DNA of 64,000 nt from G963663525 sp963663525 (GCA_963663525.2 CAXXHC010000003.1:186001-250000); one strand, 5' to 3'; counted from the first letter of the stretch, positions 16,834 through 26,182 are shown. The notes: generated by a model from the sequence alone, not told the origin. Program-made: numbers and translations.

Positions 16834-17141
16834 AAGCCCTGTACACGGTTACCGGGAAGACCCTTCACGTGGTCTGAAGGACTTGGGATGATGCTTCCTG
16901 CAAGAAATGAGAGTCTTACCGGATCAAGGTCGTGGGAGCAGACCACTATTATCTTGCTTTCTATATTTAATGCTTGTAGTGTGGCTGCGGTTCTTAATGA
17001 TGAAAATGAATAACGGTCGGGTTTTCTTCTGCAGATAAGCATTACTCCCCAACAAAAGACAACATCCTCCGAATCTTCGCTTCTTCATTATGTCGGGAAT
17101 GGTTCCGGAACCGAACTACTTGTGCTGAAAGGAATTGGAAC
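16834..17141. other. Upstream region of the RRM gene
   Basis: About 308 bp with no gene. It should hold the promoter and a possibly long 5' leader of the RRM protein, since related small RRM proteins often have regulated leaders. The exact promoter is not clear. Confidence 0.4.
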
Positions 17142-17426
17142 ATGCAGAACAAACTTTACGTTGGTGGCTTGGCTTGGGCAACAGATGACGCTGGGCTCAA
17201 AGACGCTTTCTCCAAATTCGGAACGATCGAAGAATCTAAGGTCATCACGGATCGTGAAACCGGTCGTAGCCGTGGCTTCGGCTTCATTACTTTCGCCGAT
17301 GAGGAATCTGCCGAGAAGGCACTGTCTCTCAATGGCACCGAGCTCGATGGTCGTGAACTCAAGGTCAACATCGCTCAGGACAAACCGCGTCGCGATGGTC
17401 GCGGCGGTGGCGGGCAACGCTGGTAA
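17142..17426 (+). CDS. RRM-domain RNA-binding protein
   Basis: A 94-residue single-RRM protein of the bacterial Rbp type. RNP2 is KLYVGGLAWAT near the N-terminus and RNP1 is RGFGFITFAD at about residues 44-53. The domain ends at ELKVNIAQDKPRR and a short Gly-rich tail follows (GRGGGGQRW), as in cyanobacterial and proteobacterial Rbp proteins. These bind single-stranded RNA and are often cold- or stress-linked. Start ATG 17142 has AAAGGA about 9 nt upstream. A strong terminator follows 15 bp after the stop, so it is a single-gene unit. Confidence 0.95.
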   Translation: MQNKLYVGGLAWATDDAGLKDAFSKFGTIEESKVITDRETGRSRGFGFITFADEESAEKALSLNGTELDGRELKVNIAQDKPRRDGRGGGGQRW

Positions 17427-17440
17427 CATACCGATAGCGC

Positions 17441-17478
17441 AATCAGAAAGCAGGGTTCGCCCTGCTTTCTGATTTTTT
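17441..17478 (+). terminator. Rho-independent terminator of the RRM gene
   Basis: A 15-bp perfect stem (AATCAGAAAGCAGGG against CCCTGCTTTCTGATT) with a TTCG loop, then a run of T. Confidence 0.93.
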
Positions 17479-17670
17479 ATGCGCCCACATTTCGGTGCTT
17501 CTCTGAGAAACTGTTGTTGTTTGTGTCTATGCACAGGCTGGGCTGTCCTTCCCATAAGAGCCGCTCTCCGACCGTAAACGGCGCTTCTGCAGCTGTTTGG
17601 GCATCTGAAAGGGTCATCGCCTACAAGGGCTTTACAGGGGGCGAAATCTGACTTATTCCATATTCTGGAT

Positions 17671-18730
17671 GGGGGCTGGTCGGTTAGCTCCACCTATGCT
17701 AGGATTCATCGTAGAACTTCCCTCGTGGAGGAGAAGCGATGGAACCGGCATTGGTTGCAGGACGCGATTACCCGACTACCTATCGCGGATTTGTGGAGAT
17801 GTTCCCTGATGACAACGCATGTGTGGCTTACCTGATGCGTTTGCGCTGGCCGGAGGGCTTCATCTGCCCGGCTTGCACAACGTGTTCTACTCCGTGGATA
17901 GAAAGCCGGAGCCGCATGGCATGTCCCGTCTGCCGTCACCAGGCATCAGTGACGGCGGGGACGATCTTTAACAAAACGCGAACCCCTCTGACGACATGGT
18001 TTGAGGCCGCGTGGCATGTGACGACCGCGAAGAACGGGATGTCGGCCAAAACCCTGGAGCGCACACTGGGCGTCCGTTACCGTGTGGCCTGGACGATGTT
18101 GCAGCGTTATCGGGTGGCGATGGTGAACGCCGAACGTAAGCCGTTGTCGGGCGAGGTCGAAGTGGATGAAACACTGGTCGGCGGCGTTCAACAGGGCGGC
18201 AAACGTGGCCGTGGCGTGAGCAAAAGCGTGGTGGTGATAGCCGTGGAGATCAAGCAACCCAAAGGCTTCGGGCGGGTGCGGATGCGTCATGTTCCCGACG
18301 CTTCCGGCGCCAGTCTGTTGCCATTCATCCGCGAGGTCGTGGCTCCTGGCTCGGTAGTACTGACGGATGGATGGAACGGCTACAACGGCTTGACCGAAGC
18401 CGGATACACACGAAAGGCAACCGTGTTGTCATCTTCGGGCGATCCCGCCCACGTTGCCATGCCGGGTGTCCATCGTGTTGCGGGCCTGCTGAAGCGGTGG
18501 ATTCTTGGAACTCATCAGGGGTCTATCGTTCCGGTCCACCTGCAATCCTACCTGGAGGAGTACACCTTCCGGTTCAACCGGCGCACCTCCCGGAGCCGTG
18601 GCCTTGTCTTCCGAAGACTTCTCGAACAAGCGGTTGCGACGAAACCCGTTACCGAGGCCGATGTTACGGATGGGTACAACTGGAGTTTCAATGGAAGGTA
18701 GAATGAGGTGGAGCTAACCGACCACCCCCC
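17671..18730. mobile_element. IS1595-family insertion sequence
   Basis: A 1.06-kb element. Inverted repeats GGGGGCTGGTCGGTTAGCTC (from 17671, 24 bp) and GAGCTAACCGACCACCCCCC (ending 18730) match at 23 of 24 positions. Flanks TTCTGGAT and ATCTGGAA share CTGGA, an imperfect target repeat. Confidence 0.9.
17739..18701 (+). CDS. IS1595-family (ISXO2-like) transposase
   Basis: A 320-residue transposase. The N-terminus has a zinc ribbon: CPACTTCSTPW and MACPVCRHQ. Then comes FNKTRTPLTTWFEAAWHVTT, the family block before the DDE fold. The catalytic core shows EVEVDETLVGGVQQGGKRG, VLTDGWNGYNGL and the HRVAGLLKRWILGTHQGS segment typical of ISXO2-like proteins. A C-terminal YLEEYTFRFNRRTSRSRG motif is conserved. 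ATG 17739 is preceded by GGAGGAGAAGCG. The gene looks intact and nearly fills the element. Confidence 0.93.
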   Translation: MEPALVAGRDYPTTYRGFVEMFPDDNACVAYLMRLRWPEGFICPACTTCSTPWIESRSRMACPVCRHQASVTAGTIFNKTRTPLTTWFEAAWHVTTAKNGMSAKTLERTLGVRYRVAWTMLQRYRVAMVNAERKPLSGEVEVDETLVGGVQQGGKRGRGVSKSVVVIAVEIKQPKGFGRVRMRHVPDASGASLLPFIREVVAPGSVVLTDGWNGYNGLTEAGYTRKATVLSSSGDPAHVAMPGVHRVAGLLKRWILGTHQGSIVPVHLQSYLEEYTFRFNRRTSRSRGLVFRRLLEQAVATKPVTEADVTDGYNWSFNGR

Positions 18731-19084
18731 CATCTGGAAAATTCACCCGAAGTGAATTTGTATCGCAAGCACATGAAAGTAAGAATTATTGCTTGTTATT
18801 TTAGGCACTTATAAAGAACTAGAACGAAGTTAACCGGACATCTGTGGTCGGAGACCTGCTCCAACGAGGATGAGACTTGCTCCAACGAGATAAGGTCCGA
18901 TTTCTCGCTACATTTTATTGCGCATCCTCCGTCCATCCATTCTCATCTCCCCTAAAAAATCACCCCCGAATCGCCTTGAATCGTCGGACTCCGCTTGGCA
19001 GAAATGCGGGGATTGTGTTAGGGTTTTGCCCAGTTGTAATCGTTGAGCCGCCCATGAGGCGACCGCTTTCGAAAGACGAAGACG
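18731..19084. other. Intergenic with short tandem repeat
   Basis: No gene. A 21-bp unit is repeated in tandem at 18851-18871 and 18872-18892 (GAGACCTGCTCCAACGAG, GAGACTTGCTCCAACGAG). It lies some 190 bp before the flavoprotein start. Confidence 0.55.
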
Positions 19085-20389
19085 ATGCCCAAGACGCTGA
19101 TTATCGGGGCGGGCCTTGCCGGTATGAGTTGTGCCCGCTCGCTGAAAACCGGATACGAAATTCTGGAAAAAAACGCCCATGCGGGCGGATTGGTCGTTAC
19201 CGACGAGCGGGACGGCTTCCGCTTCGATCTCACCGGCCACTGGTTGCATATGCGCGATCCGGGAATCAAGCGCTGGATCGGCGGCCTGTTGGGCGACCGC
19301 ATGACGGTGGTCGAGCGCAAGGCGCGGATTTTTTCCAAAGGGGTGGTCACGCACTACCCGTTCCAGACGAACACCTACGGGCTTCCACTGCCGGTAGTGC
19401 AGGAAATCATTCGGGAATTCGTTGAGGACACCCTTGTGCATCCGCCCCGTAAAAATCCTCGTACCTTCGAGGAATGGGTGATGAAGCACATGGGGCGGGG
19501 GATCGCCCGACACTTCATGATTCCCTACAACGAAAAGCTCTGGCGCACACATCCGCGCGACATGACCCCCTACTGGTGCCAGCACTACGTACCCAAACCG
19601 ACGCTGGACCAGATCGTCGAGGGTGCCGTGGCCGCGCCCGACCGGAAAATCGGCTACAACGCCACGTTCAGCTATCCGTTGGAAGGCGGCATCGGCGAGC
19701 TTTCGCGGGCCATCGTCGGGCAGCTCGACGCCTCCCGCATCCGGTATTCCACCTGGCCCGTGCAGATTCACGCCAAAACGCGAAAAGTCACACTCAACGA
19801 CGGAAATGTCGTGGAATATCAACGCCTTGTGAATAGCGCACCCCTGCCGGAACTGGTCCGGCTCATCGCCGACGCGCCGCCGAGCGTGCGCGCCGCCGCC
19901 GAAAAACTGGTGCACAACGGCGTGTTTTACTACAACATTGCACTCAAACGCCCGCCGCTGAGCGACGCCCATTGGATCTATTTCCCCGAAAAGGAGTTTC
20001 CGTTCTACCGGGTCGGCAGTTTTTCCAACGCCGTGCCTTCGATGGCCCCGGAAGGCAAGGGAAACCTGTATGTGGAATTTTCCTATCGTGGGAACATGAA
20101 TCGGCGCGACCTGTGGCGTCAAACCTCCAAGGCGCTCGTGCAAGGCGGCGTGATCGCTTCCGAAGACGACGTATTGTTCGTCGATCCGAAGGAAATCCCT
20201 TGCGCCTACGTCGTTTTCGATTCATCGTACGAGCGGAGCCTGAAAACCATCTTCGGGTGGCTGAAGAAAATGGACATTCATTCCATCGGGCGCTACGGTC
20301 GCTGGACCTACAATTCGATGGAAAGCGCATTGATCGAAGGCCGGGATACCGCGAAGAGCATTCTCGAAGCGCAAAAAGAGGATGCGTGA
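19085..20389 (+). CDS. FAD-dependent oxidoreductase, UDP-galactopyranose-mutase-like
   Basis: A 434-residue cytosolic flavoprotein. The N-terminus LIIGAGLAGMSCARSL is the dinucleotide-binding GxGxxG motif, followed by the EKNAHAGGLVVTD segment that positions FAD. FDLTGHWLHM and the C-terminal YGRWTYNSMESALIEGRDTA fit the amine-oxidase/UDP-galactopyranose-mutase superfamily. It overlaps the next gene, a glycosyltransferase, by 8 bp, which supports a role in nucleotide-sugar or lipid-linked glycan metabolism rather than amine oxidation. The precise substrate is not resolvable here. Confidence 0.75.
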   Translation: MPKTLIIGAGLAGMSCARSLKTGYEILEKNAHAGGLVVTDERDGFRFDLTGHWLHMRDPGIKRWIGGLLGDRMTVVERKARIFSKGVVTHYPFQTNTYGLPLPVVQEIIREFVEDTLVHPPRKNPRTFEEWVMKHMGRGIARHFMIPYNEKLWRTHPRDMTPYWCQHYVPKPTLDQIVEGAVAAPDRKIGYNATFSYPLEGGIGELSRAIVGQLDASRIRYSTWPVQIHAKTRKVTLNDGNVVEYQRLVNSAPLPELVRLIADAPPSVRAAAEKLVHNGVFYYNIALKRPPLSDAHWIYFPEKEFPFYRVGSFSNAVPSMAPEGKGNLYVEFSYRGNMNRRDLWRQTSKALVQGGVIASEDDVLFVDPKEIPCAYVVFDSSYERSLKTIFGWLKKMDIHSIGRYGRWTYNSMESALIEGRDTAKSILEAQKEDA

Positions 20390-21161
20390 CCTTTCGCGTT
20401 CCCGGAGCGAAAGCAGACGGAAAGGGTACGACGTGAGTGGAACGGCTTCCCCGCTGGTGTCTATCGTGATACCGGTGTACAACGAAGAATCAATCCTGGA
20501 GCAAGCCATCGAAAACCTGGTGGCGGCCTACGACGAAAACCCGGAATTCGATTTCGACTACGAAATCCTCATTTCCGAGAACGGTTCCTCCGACCGGACG
20601 GTGGAAATCGGCGAAGCGCTGTCCAACCGTTTCGACCGGGTGCGGCTGCTGCGCTGCCCGTTGCCCGACTACGGCGAAGCCCTGCGCCTGGGGATACTCG
20701 AAGCCCGAGGCGAGTTGATCGTCTGCGAGGAGATCGACCTCTGCGACACCGATTTTCACCGGCGGGCGCTTGCGATTTTGCGCGAGGACGAAGCCGACAT
20801 GGTGGTTGGCTCCAAGGCGCTGGGAGAGTCGCAGGACAACCGCCCGCTTTTCCGTCGCGTGGCGACAAGGGTGCTCAACAAAATGCTGTGGGTCGCCGTC
20901 GGTTTCGAAGGCACCGACACCCACGGGCTGAAATCCTTCCGGCGTGAACGGCTGCTCGAAGTCGTCGAACAATGCGAGCTTCGCAAGGATCTCTTCGCCT
21001 CCGAACTGGTGATCCGCGCCATGCGAGGCGGCTATCGCGTGAAGGAAATTCCCTTGGTGCTTCAGGAAGTACGTCCACCGTCGATCCACCTGTATCGCCG
21101 GGTGCCCAAGGTGCTTTCCGACCTGGGGCGGCTGATCGTGCTGATCCGTTTCAAGGGGTAG
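20382..21161 (+). CDS. Glycosyltransferase family 2
   Basis: A family-2 transferase of up to 259 residues: SIVIPVYNEESILEQAIENL, then YEILISENGSSDRT (nucleotide-sugar site), GEALRLGILEARGELIV with EEIDLCD as the DXD-equivalent region, and MVVGSKALG followed by FEGTDTHGLKSFRRE as in dolichol-phosphate-mannose-synthase-like enzymes. It has no transmembrane tail. The ATG at 20382 overlaps the previous stop (translational coupling); an internal GTG at 20433 is an alternative start nearer the domain. It likely acts with the flavoprotein in surface glycan synthesis. Confidence 0.85.
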   Translation: MRDLSRSRSESRRKGYDVSGTASPLVSIVIPVYNEESILEQAIENLVAAYDENPEFDFDYEILISENGSSDRTVEIGEALSNRFDRVRLLRCPLPDYGEALRLGILEARGELIVCEEIDLCDTDFHRRALAILREDEADMVVGSKALGESQDNRPLFRRVATRVLNKMLWVAVGFEGTDTHGLKSFRRERLLEVVEQCELRKDLFASELVIRAMRGGYRVKEIPLVLQEVRPPSIHLYRRVPKVLSDLGRLIVLIRFKG

Positions 21162-21311
21162 GACATTTCCATTCGAAACGTGGTGCATTTTCTGTAACTC
21201 TATGAATGTACTGCAATATCTGGATTGCCTTCCGAGGAGAACAATTCGAGGAATCATTGTGCGACTGCGACCAGCGAGCGAAATCGAACCGCGAAACCCG
21301 GAGTGAACGCG

Positions 21312-22961
21312 ATGCGCAAGATGAAATTCGGACGAACTTTGCGTGAAATGGCGCTTTTATTGTTCTTTTGTGTCGTTTGTGTCGCCTGCGGTTCGGACGA
21401 CGGCAGCGCATCTCACGAAGACGGCGACGCGGATCGTTTCGAGGAAGAACGCGAGATCGCCGACGGTACGACGGAGTGGCCCAGTCCGCCGGAATCGCTG
21501 GCCGTGACAGTCGAACGCACCTCGGCGGGAGACGCCCTGACCGAGGAAGACGTCCAGCGCTTCACGCAGACGATGACCGCGTTTTTCAAGCACAGCGACT
21601 ATTTCCGCTGGGCCTGGCGGCACAGTTCGGGACTGGCCCACGACAACCCATGGAACCAGCCCGGTTATCGCATCTGGTGGACCAACGCTTACGCCGTCAA
21701 GGAAAACGGCGTGGTCACCACGCGCTGGCACAACCCCTCGGACAATTCCACCGCAAAGGTTTCGCGGGTGCTGGGTCCGGCGCTTTCCTTGTATATGGCC
21801 TCCGGTGATGAGTCCGCCGGGGATCTCGCATTGGACCTGATGCGTGGACTTTCGGCGCTGTACGATGGCTACGTCTGGGGAGACGAAGACCCGGTGGAAG
21901 ATGCATTGATGGCGCGGGCGATTTTCCATCGAAACCACCAATACGAACTGGACGGCGGGCGCATCGCCGCCGTGGATTACGACTCCGTGCGCTACGAAAT
22001 CGAGGAGCGCCGCCACGACACGTGGCACAACCCGAACAACCCCACCTGGGGGGATATCTACGTGCGCAACAAACGCTCGAAGGACGATTTTCCCTATTTG
22101 TTTCGCTGCGTTCCCGTGTTGATTCGCTTCGTGCGGGAAACCGAAAACCGCGAGATGCGGGACGCCGCCGAAAAACTGCTGGGTCAGCTTCGCGCCATGG
22201 CGCAGGATATCGTCGAGCAAGGTTACATGATTCGTTCGAAGGACTCGGAGGGCAAACCATTCGTACCCACGGTCGAATCGGGCGAACCGGACGACTTCGC
22301 CAGCTTCGTCAACTTCGAAATCCTCTTTCCCAATGCCGAATGCAACGCGAAAATCTCCACCGCCTATCTCGCATCGGGCGAAAAGTTGGACAACGACTGC
22401 GGACAGGGCGACGGCGGAAACTACGAAGACATTGCCATCGGGACGCAGTTCTGGGCCTCGAACATGATCTGGGGCTACCATATCACCTCCACGTCCATGG
22501 CGCTGGCGATGGGTGACACCTCCACCGCTCAAACTCTGCTTAAAGGACTCGCCGCGCGGGCGGACGAAATCCTGCACGAAGCCGACCCGGACGAGCCCTA
22601 CTGGCTGCCCGACGTCGCCCAGTGGCTCGTGCTGGCGGCGGCCTACGGCCTGCCGCTGACCCACGAGGAAGCCCGTCTGGTGCAGGAACGCTACGCCGAG
22701 GGAGCCCGTCATTACAGCGAGGTGACGATTTGGGATCTGTGGGACGATTCCATCCCGGACGGCGAATACGAATACATCCCGGACCGCCACACGACAGACA
22801 CCGACGGGAACATCATCGAGGGTTTCGTGCGGATTACGGAAATCGTCAACCTGTTCGAATACTGCCGCTCCCCGCTGAAAGATCCCGCCGGGACGGTGTT
22901 TATCGATTGCGAGAAGCTTCTCGATCCGTCGGTCTGGGCGGATGACCCTCCGGCGAAGTGA
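21312..22961 (+). CDS. Acidic-linker lipoprotein of unknown function
   Basis: A 549-residue lipoprotein. Start ATG 21312 has GGAG 8 nt upstream. The signal peptide ends in a lipobox (FFCVVCVAC), and an acidic linker follows (HEDGDADRFEEEREIADG). The remaining ~480 residues are helical with many Trp and aromatic residues (SDYFRWAWRHSSGLAHDNPW, PTWGDIYVRNKRSKDDFPY, WLPDVAQWLVLAAAYGL). This suggests an alpha/alpha-toroid such as those of polysaccharide lyases or glycoside hydrolases, but I recognise no active site. It follows the glycosyltransferase by 150 bp on the same strand. Confidence 0.7.
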   Translation: MRKMKFGRTLREMALLLFFCVVCVACGSDDGSASHEDGDADRFEEEREIADGTTEWPSPPESLAVTVERTSAGDALTEEDVQRFTQTMTAFFKHSDYFRWAWRHSSGLAHDNPWNQPGYRIWWTNAYAVKENGVVTTRWHNPSDNSTAKVSRVLGPALSLYMASGDESAGDLALDLMRGLSALYDGYVWGDEDPVEDALMARAIFHRNHQYELDGGRIAAVDYDSVRYEIEERRHDTWHNPNNPTWGDIYVRNKRSKDDFPYLFRCVPVLIRFVRETENREMRDAAEKLLGQLRAMAQDIVEQGYMIRSKDSEGKPFVPTVESGEPDDFASFVNFEILFPNAECNAKISTAYLASGEKLDNDCGQGDGGNYEDIAIGTQFWASNMIWGYHITSTSMALAMGDTSTAQTLLKGLAARADEILHEADPDEPYWLPDVAQWLVLAAAYGLPLTHEEARLVQERYAEGARHYSEVTIWDLWDDSIPDGEYEYIPDRHTTDTDGNIIEGFVRITEIVNLFEYCRSPLKDPAGTVFIDCEKLLDPSVWADDPPAK

Positions 22962-23047
22962 CGTGAAAAGGGCGTTTTTTTTCAAGAAGTTGCGAATGAG
23001 CCGACAGTGGACTCCATCTCTGTTGCCTGTTCTCTTTCTTGATGGGC

Positions 23048-23250
23048 GGAAATTTTTTTAGTGCGGATTTAAGATGGACCCGAAGGGTCCAAGCGCCTCT
23101 ACCACTGGGAGAGGCCGGTGCTTCAGCACCGGGTGAGGGGAAGTTTGTGTCCCTCACCCTAACCCTCTCCCAAAGGGAGAGGGGATATAAGTCTTTTGAT
23201 TTCAATATGTTGCAATTGCCTCCGAAATATTTCGCACTATTTTAATTTCC
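23048..23250. repeat. MITE-like element A with internal hairpins
   Basis: About 203 bp bounded by imperfect 18-bp inverted repeats: GGAAATTTTTTTAGTGCG (23048-23065) and CGCACTATTTTAATTTCC (23233-23250), 15 of 18 matching. Inside are GGACCCGAAGGGTCC, CCGGTGCTTCAGCACCGG and the complementary CCTCACCC/GGGTGAGG and CTCTCCCAAAGGGAGAG hairpins, a REP-like palindromic passenger. Confidence 0.65.
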
Positions 23251-23263
23251 ACCCCTTTCTTGA

Positions 23264-23445
23264 TTAGCCCGCATTATTCATGAGGATCGTAGCGAGACGC
23301 AGAAAACCGAAGACATTTCATGAAGTTGGACCGATTTTCACCCGCAGGCATACTTTACAGTCTGTCGAGGATGAAAATCGGGAAACAAGTGAAAGATCGA
23401 GGATTTTCAAGTCGCAGTAGATTCTTCATGAATTATGCGGGTTAA
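23264..23445. repeat. MITE-like element B (IS1380-type ends)
   Basis: About 182 bp with imperfect 22-bp inverted repeats: TTAGCCCGCATTATTCATGA (from 23264) and TCATGAATTATGCGGGTTAA (ending 23445). The CCCGCATAATTCATGAA end resembles IS1380-family termini. It encodes no protein, so it would be a non-autonomous derivative. Confidence 0.6.
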
Positions 23446-23663
23446 AAACGATTCCAATCATTGACAGGGTTTCCATCCTGCGATAATTCTATTTGGTCTA
23501 TCTTTTTTCTTTTATACGCTTTTTGCTTACGAACACACTTTTCAAAAAAGCGCTCGGATGCATGGCGCGTTGAAAGGAAAAACGGACGTCGCTTCGGTCG
23601 TTTCCAGACGACGGGGACAGGCCGGGACTCTTTCGAACCTTCTTGGAGAGAAACGGAAACATC

Positions 23664-25124
23664 ATGAAAAGGTTTACACGTGCATTGTGGGTCGTGCTCT
23701 TGGTTTGCCCGGCGCTTTTCTTTTTCGGTTGCCTGAGCGAGGATGGAGGCTCCACCGGATCGACGGGTGACGAAGACGCCAACACGGAGACGGACGATTC
23801 TTCGACAGAAGGCGAAAACAACTATCCCGATCCCTGTTCCGGGGCTTGCAGCGATACCGACGCTTCGTTTTGCGTAAACAGTCGGAGCCTGTGCGAGTGC
23901 GATGGCGGTGCTTGGAGCACGCTGAACTGCGAGACGTACTGTACCGATATGGGCGGGACGCACCTGGGTTGTGGAGCCGGTGGAAACGGGGAAATCGGCT
24001 GCATGTGTTCGGGTGGCGGAGACGAGGACGAGGAAGAAGAGCAGCGAGTACCGTTCAACGATCCGGGGTGCCGGGGCTGGGATTTCCCGGTGAAAACCCA
24101 ATATACCCGCTACGTTACAGACGACGGAGAACCCTACTGGCTCTACATCGCATACAGCCGTGAGAGCACGCCGCTGGATATCCTCCAGGTGACCATCACT
24201 CCGAGTTCGGGTGGTCTCGACGAAGCGGGCACGGTGGTGATCGAAGAGGCCGATACGAAATACGAAACCTGCGCCAACTGCGTGGTATTACGCAAGAATT
24301 GCACGGTCGATTCGACCACCCAAGCTCTGGTGTGCGAGCGCTTCTACATGCCTCGTGCTGGAAGCAAGCTCAATATTTCGAACATCGATACCGCCGTGGG
24401 TACGGATTTCATCGCCCAGTTCGATTCGATGTACCTGGAGGAGGTGACCATCTCCCAAACCGCCACCGAGCGTGTGGAGGACGGTGAAAGCTGGTGCTTC
24501 GATCTGTTCGATATCGACTCTTACGTCACCGAAGACGGCTACGTGCACATGGAAAAACCGGAGAATCTACCCTGCGATTATCCGGATGGTCCGTATTATT
24601 TCATGGGTCCGGAGCAAGGACAGTCCTCCCCCGCGCCCGGCACAGTGCCTCCGATGGCCTGGCCCGGCGCCTATTACAACGGCGAGGTGGTGGGATTCGA
24701 CCTGGGAAGTTTCCGTTGTGAACACCCGGAGGTGAAGACGCTGTTCGTCGCGGTCATGGCCGGTTGGTGTTCGGCTTGCAAGTCCTTTATGAAGGAATAC
24801 CTTTGCAACGAAGGCGGGTACATCGACCAACTCGATGGTCTTTCGGCGGAGTTCCTGTTCGTGGTCGGGGACATGGGGAGTCAGGGCGTTCAGGCCACCG
24901 ATTTGTACGCCAACCAATACATCGATTATTACCATTGCGAAGGCGGCTACCGTACCGCCGACACCGACAACAGCTCCGGGGAGCGGGTGATATGGCGCAA
25001 CGACATGAGCGACAGTATCCCCTTTGTTGCCGCGATTCGCCTAAGCGATATGAAACTGATCGCCACCCAGGGCGAATACATCCTCGATTTCGTCGGCATC
25101 GCCCAGAGCAATTTGGCTGACTAA
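23664..25124 (+). CDS. Lipoprotein with thioredoxin-like domain
   Basis: A 486-residue lipoprotein. Signal peptide MKRFTRALWVVLLVCPALFF then lipobox FFFGC, followed by an acidic Thr/Asp linker (GDEDANTETDDSSTEGEN) and a Cys-rich patch (CSGACSDTDASFCVN ... CECDGG ... CMCSGGG). A central beta-rich region is followed at about residues 340-470 by a thioredoxin-like fold: VKTLFVAVMAGWCSACKSFM carries the redox pair CSAC, preceded by Trp as in thioredoxins. A periplasmic or surface thiol-disulfide role is likely. ATG 23664 is the signal-peptide start. A terminator follows at 25146. Confidence 0.8.
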   Translation: MKRFTRALWVVLLVCPALFFFGCLSEDGGSTGSTGDEDANTETDDSSTEGENNYPDPCSGACSDTDASFCVNSRSLCECDGGAWSTLNCETYCTDMGGTHLGCGAGGNGEIGCMCSGGGDEDEEEEQRVPFNDPGCRGWDFPVKTQYTRYVTDDGEPYWLYIAYSRESTPLDILQVTITPSSGGLDEAGTVVIEEADTKYETCANCVVLRKNCTVDSTTQALVCERFYMPRAGSKLNISNIDTAVGTDFIAQFDSMYLEEVTISQTATERVEDGESWCFDLFDIDSYVTEDGYVHMEKPENLPCDYPDGPYYFMGPEQGQSSPAPGTVPPMAWPGAYYNGEVVGFDLGSFRCEHPEVKTLFVAVMAGWCSACKSFMKEYLCNEGGYIDQLDGLSAEFLFVVGDMGSQGVQATDLYANQYIDYYHCEGGYRTADTDNSSGERVIWRNDMSDSIPFVAAIRLSDMKLIATQGEYILDFVGIAQSNLAD

Positions 25125-25145
25125 TGCCCGAATGAGCCTTTTTTA

Positions 25146-25167
25146 CCGCCCGCAAGGGCGGTTTTTT
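25146..25167 (+). terminator. Rho-independent terminator
   Basis: CCGCCC-GCAA-GGGCGG followed by six T, 21 bp after the thioredoxin-like lipoprotein stop. The T-run ends 16 bp before the next ATG. Confidence 0.88.
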
Positions 25168-25183
25168 CATGGAGCGAGATACG

Positions 25184-26182
25184 ATGCGAAACCTGAAACT
25201 ATGGATGCTGGGATGGGTTGTGCTGGCCGCGTTCGCCTGCCAGGACGACGGCGACTCTTCGACGAATGACGGCGATCTCGACCGGGATGTCACGACGGAG
25301 CAGGAAGAATCCGCTCCGGGGGACGAGGATCTCGCGCCGGAAGTCGAAAAAGAGCTTGAAGAGATGACCGAAACCCAGGACGAGGCGGAGGAAGAATTCC
25401 CCGATTGCGACGGAACCTGGCTGACTTCGGTGTCGGGAACGGTGTTGAATGCCCAAGGCCAGCCTCAGACCGACGCGCGGGCGATCGTCTGCATCTTCAA
25501 GGTTTCCGGCGGGGAAGCGTGTCTCAATCCCGTGGCCGCCGATGCGGAGGGCCGGTTTGTCGCGGTTGTCCCTTCCGTGCACGGATGCGCCGAGGAAGTC
25601 GCCGTGCGCGTTCAGGTGGCCTTGAAACCGGGGTATGCCATTCCTTCATGCCGATACGAACCCACCCAGGACGGGGCGTTCGAGTTGCCCGAAGCGATCC
25701 GCATGGTGGAAGCGCCCGAATGTACTCGCGATCCGCTGGGTACTGTCACCGATGCGCACGTCATTACCGCGTCCAACGATGCAACGCTGACCGTGGTTCC
25801 CGACAAGCTGTTCCTTCTTGAATATGGTTACGCAGACATGAACCTGCTGGTCTGGGACGACGCCGGGCAGGGCTGGCCCTGTTTCATCGATCCTGACGAT
25901 CCTCCCGCGATGCTGTTGGCTTTCGCCCCCGAAATCGAAGTCACCGACGAGGGAGGGGCGCTTATCGCGTTTCCCAACTCTGCCGCACTTTCGGCGGGCG
26001 ACGTGGTGGACCTTTACGTGGTCGGAGGATCGGGAAGCCGCAACTGGGAAGACGAAGCGGTGGACGAGGGGCTGTGGACGGCGCTCGGAACCGCCACCGT
26101 GAGCCAGGACGGGACGACCATCGAAATGAACGATGCGCGCGGCCTGCCGTTTTTGACCTGGGTGGGGTTCAAAACCCGCTGA
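25184..26182 (+). CDS. Acidic-linker lipoprotein with carboxypeptidase-regulatory-like domain
   Basis: A 332-residue lipoprotein. Start ATG 25184 has GGAG 9 nt upstream. The lipobox is LAAFAC, followed by a very long acidic linker (NDGDLDRDVTTEQEESAPGD, then VEKELEEMTETQDEAEEEF). A beta-sandwich follows: SVSGTVLNAQGQPQTDARAI and DAEGRFVAVVPSVHGC look like a carboxypeptidase-regulatory/transthyretin-like domain. No catalytic residues are seen. Its 3' end overlaps the convergent DsbA-like gene by 14 bp. Confidence 0.72.
   Translation: MRNLKLWMLGWVVLAAFACQDDGDSSTNDGDLDRDVTTEQEESAPGDEDLAPEVEKELEEMTETQDEAEEEFPDCDGTWLTSVSGTVLNAQGQPQTDARAIVCIFKVSGGEACLNPVAADAEGRFVAVVPSVHGCAEEVAVRVQVALKPGYAIPSCRYEPTQDGAFELPEAIRMVEAPECTRDPLGTVTDAHVITASNDATLTVVPDKLFLLEYGYADMNLLVWDDAGQGWPCFIDPDDPPAMLLAFAPEIEVTDEGGALIAFPNSAALSAGDVVDLYVVGGSGSRNWEDEAVDEGLWTALGTATVSQDGTTIEMNDARGLPFLTWVGFKTR

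Noticed and set aside
21357..22985. Minus-strand frame of 542 codons opposite the acidic-linker lipoprotein
   Set aside because: No family resemblance; plus strand has signal peptide, lipobox and ribosome site.
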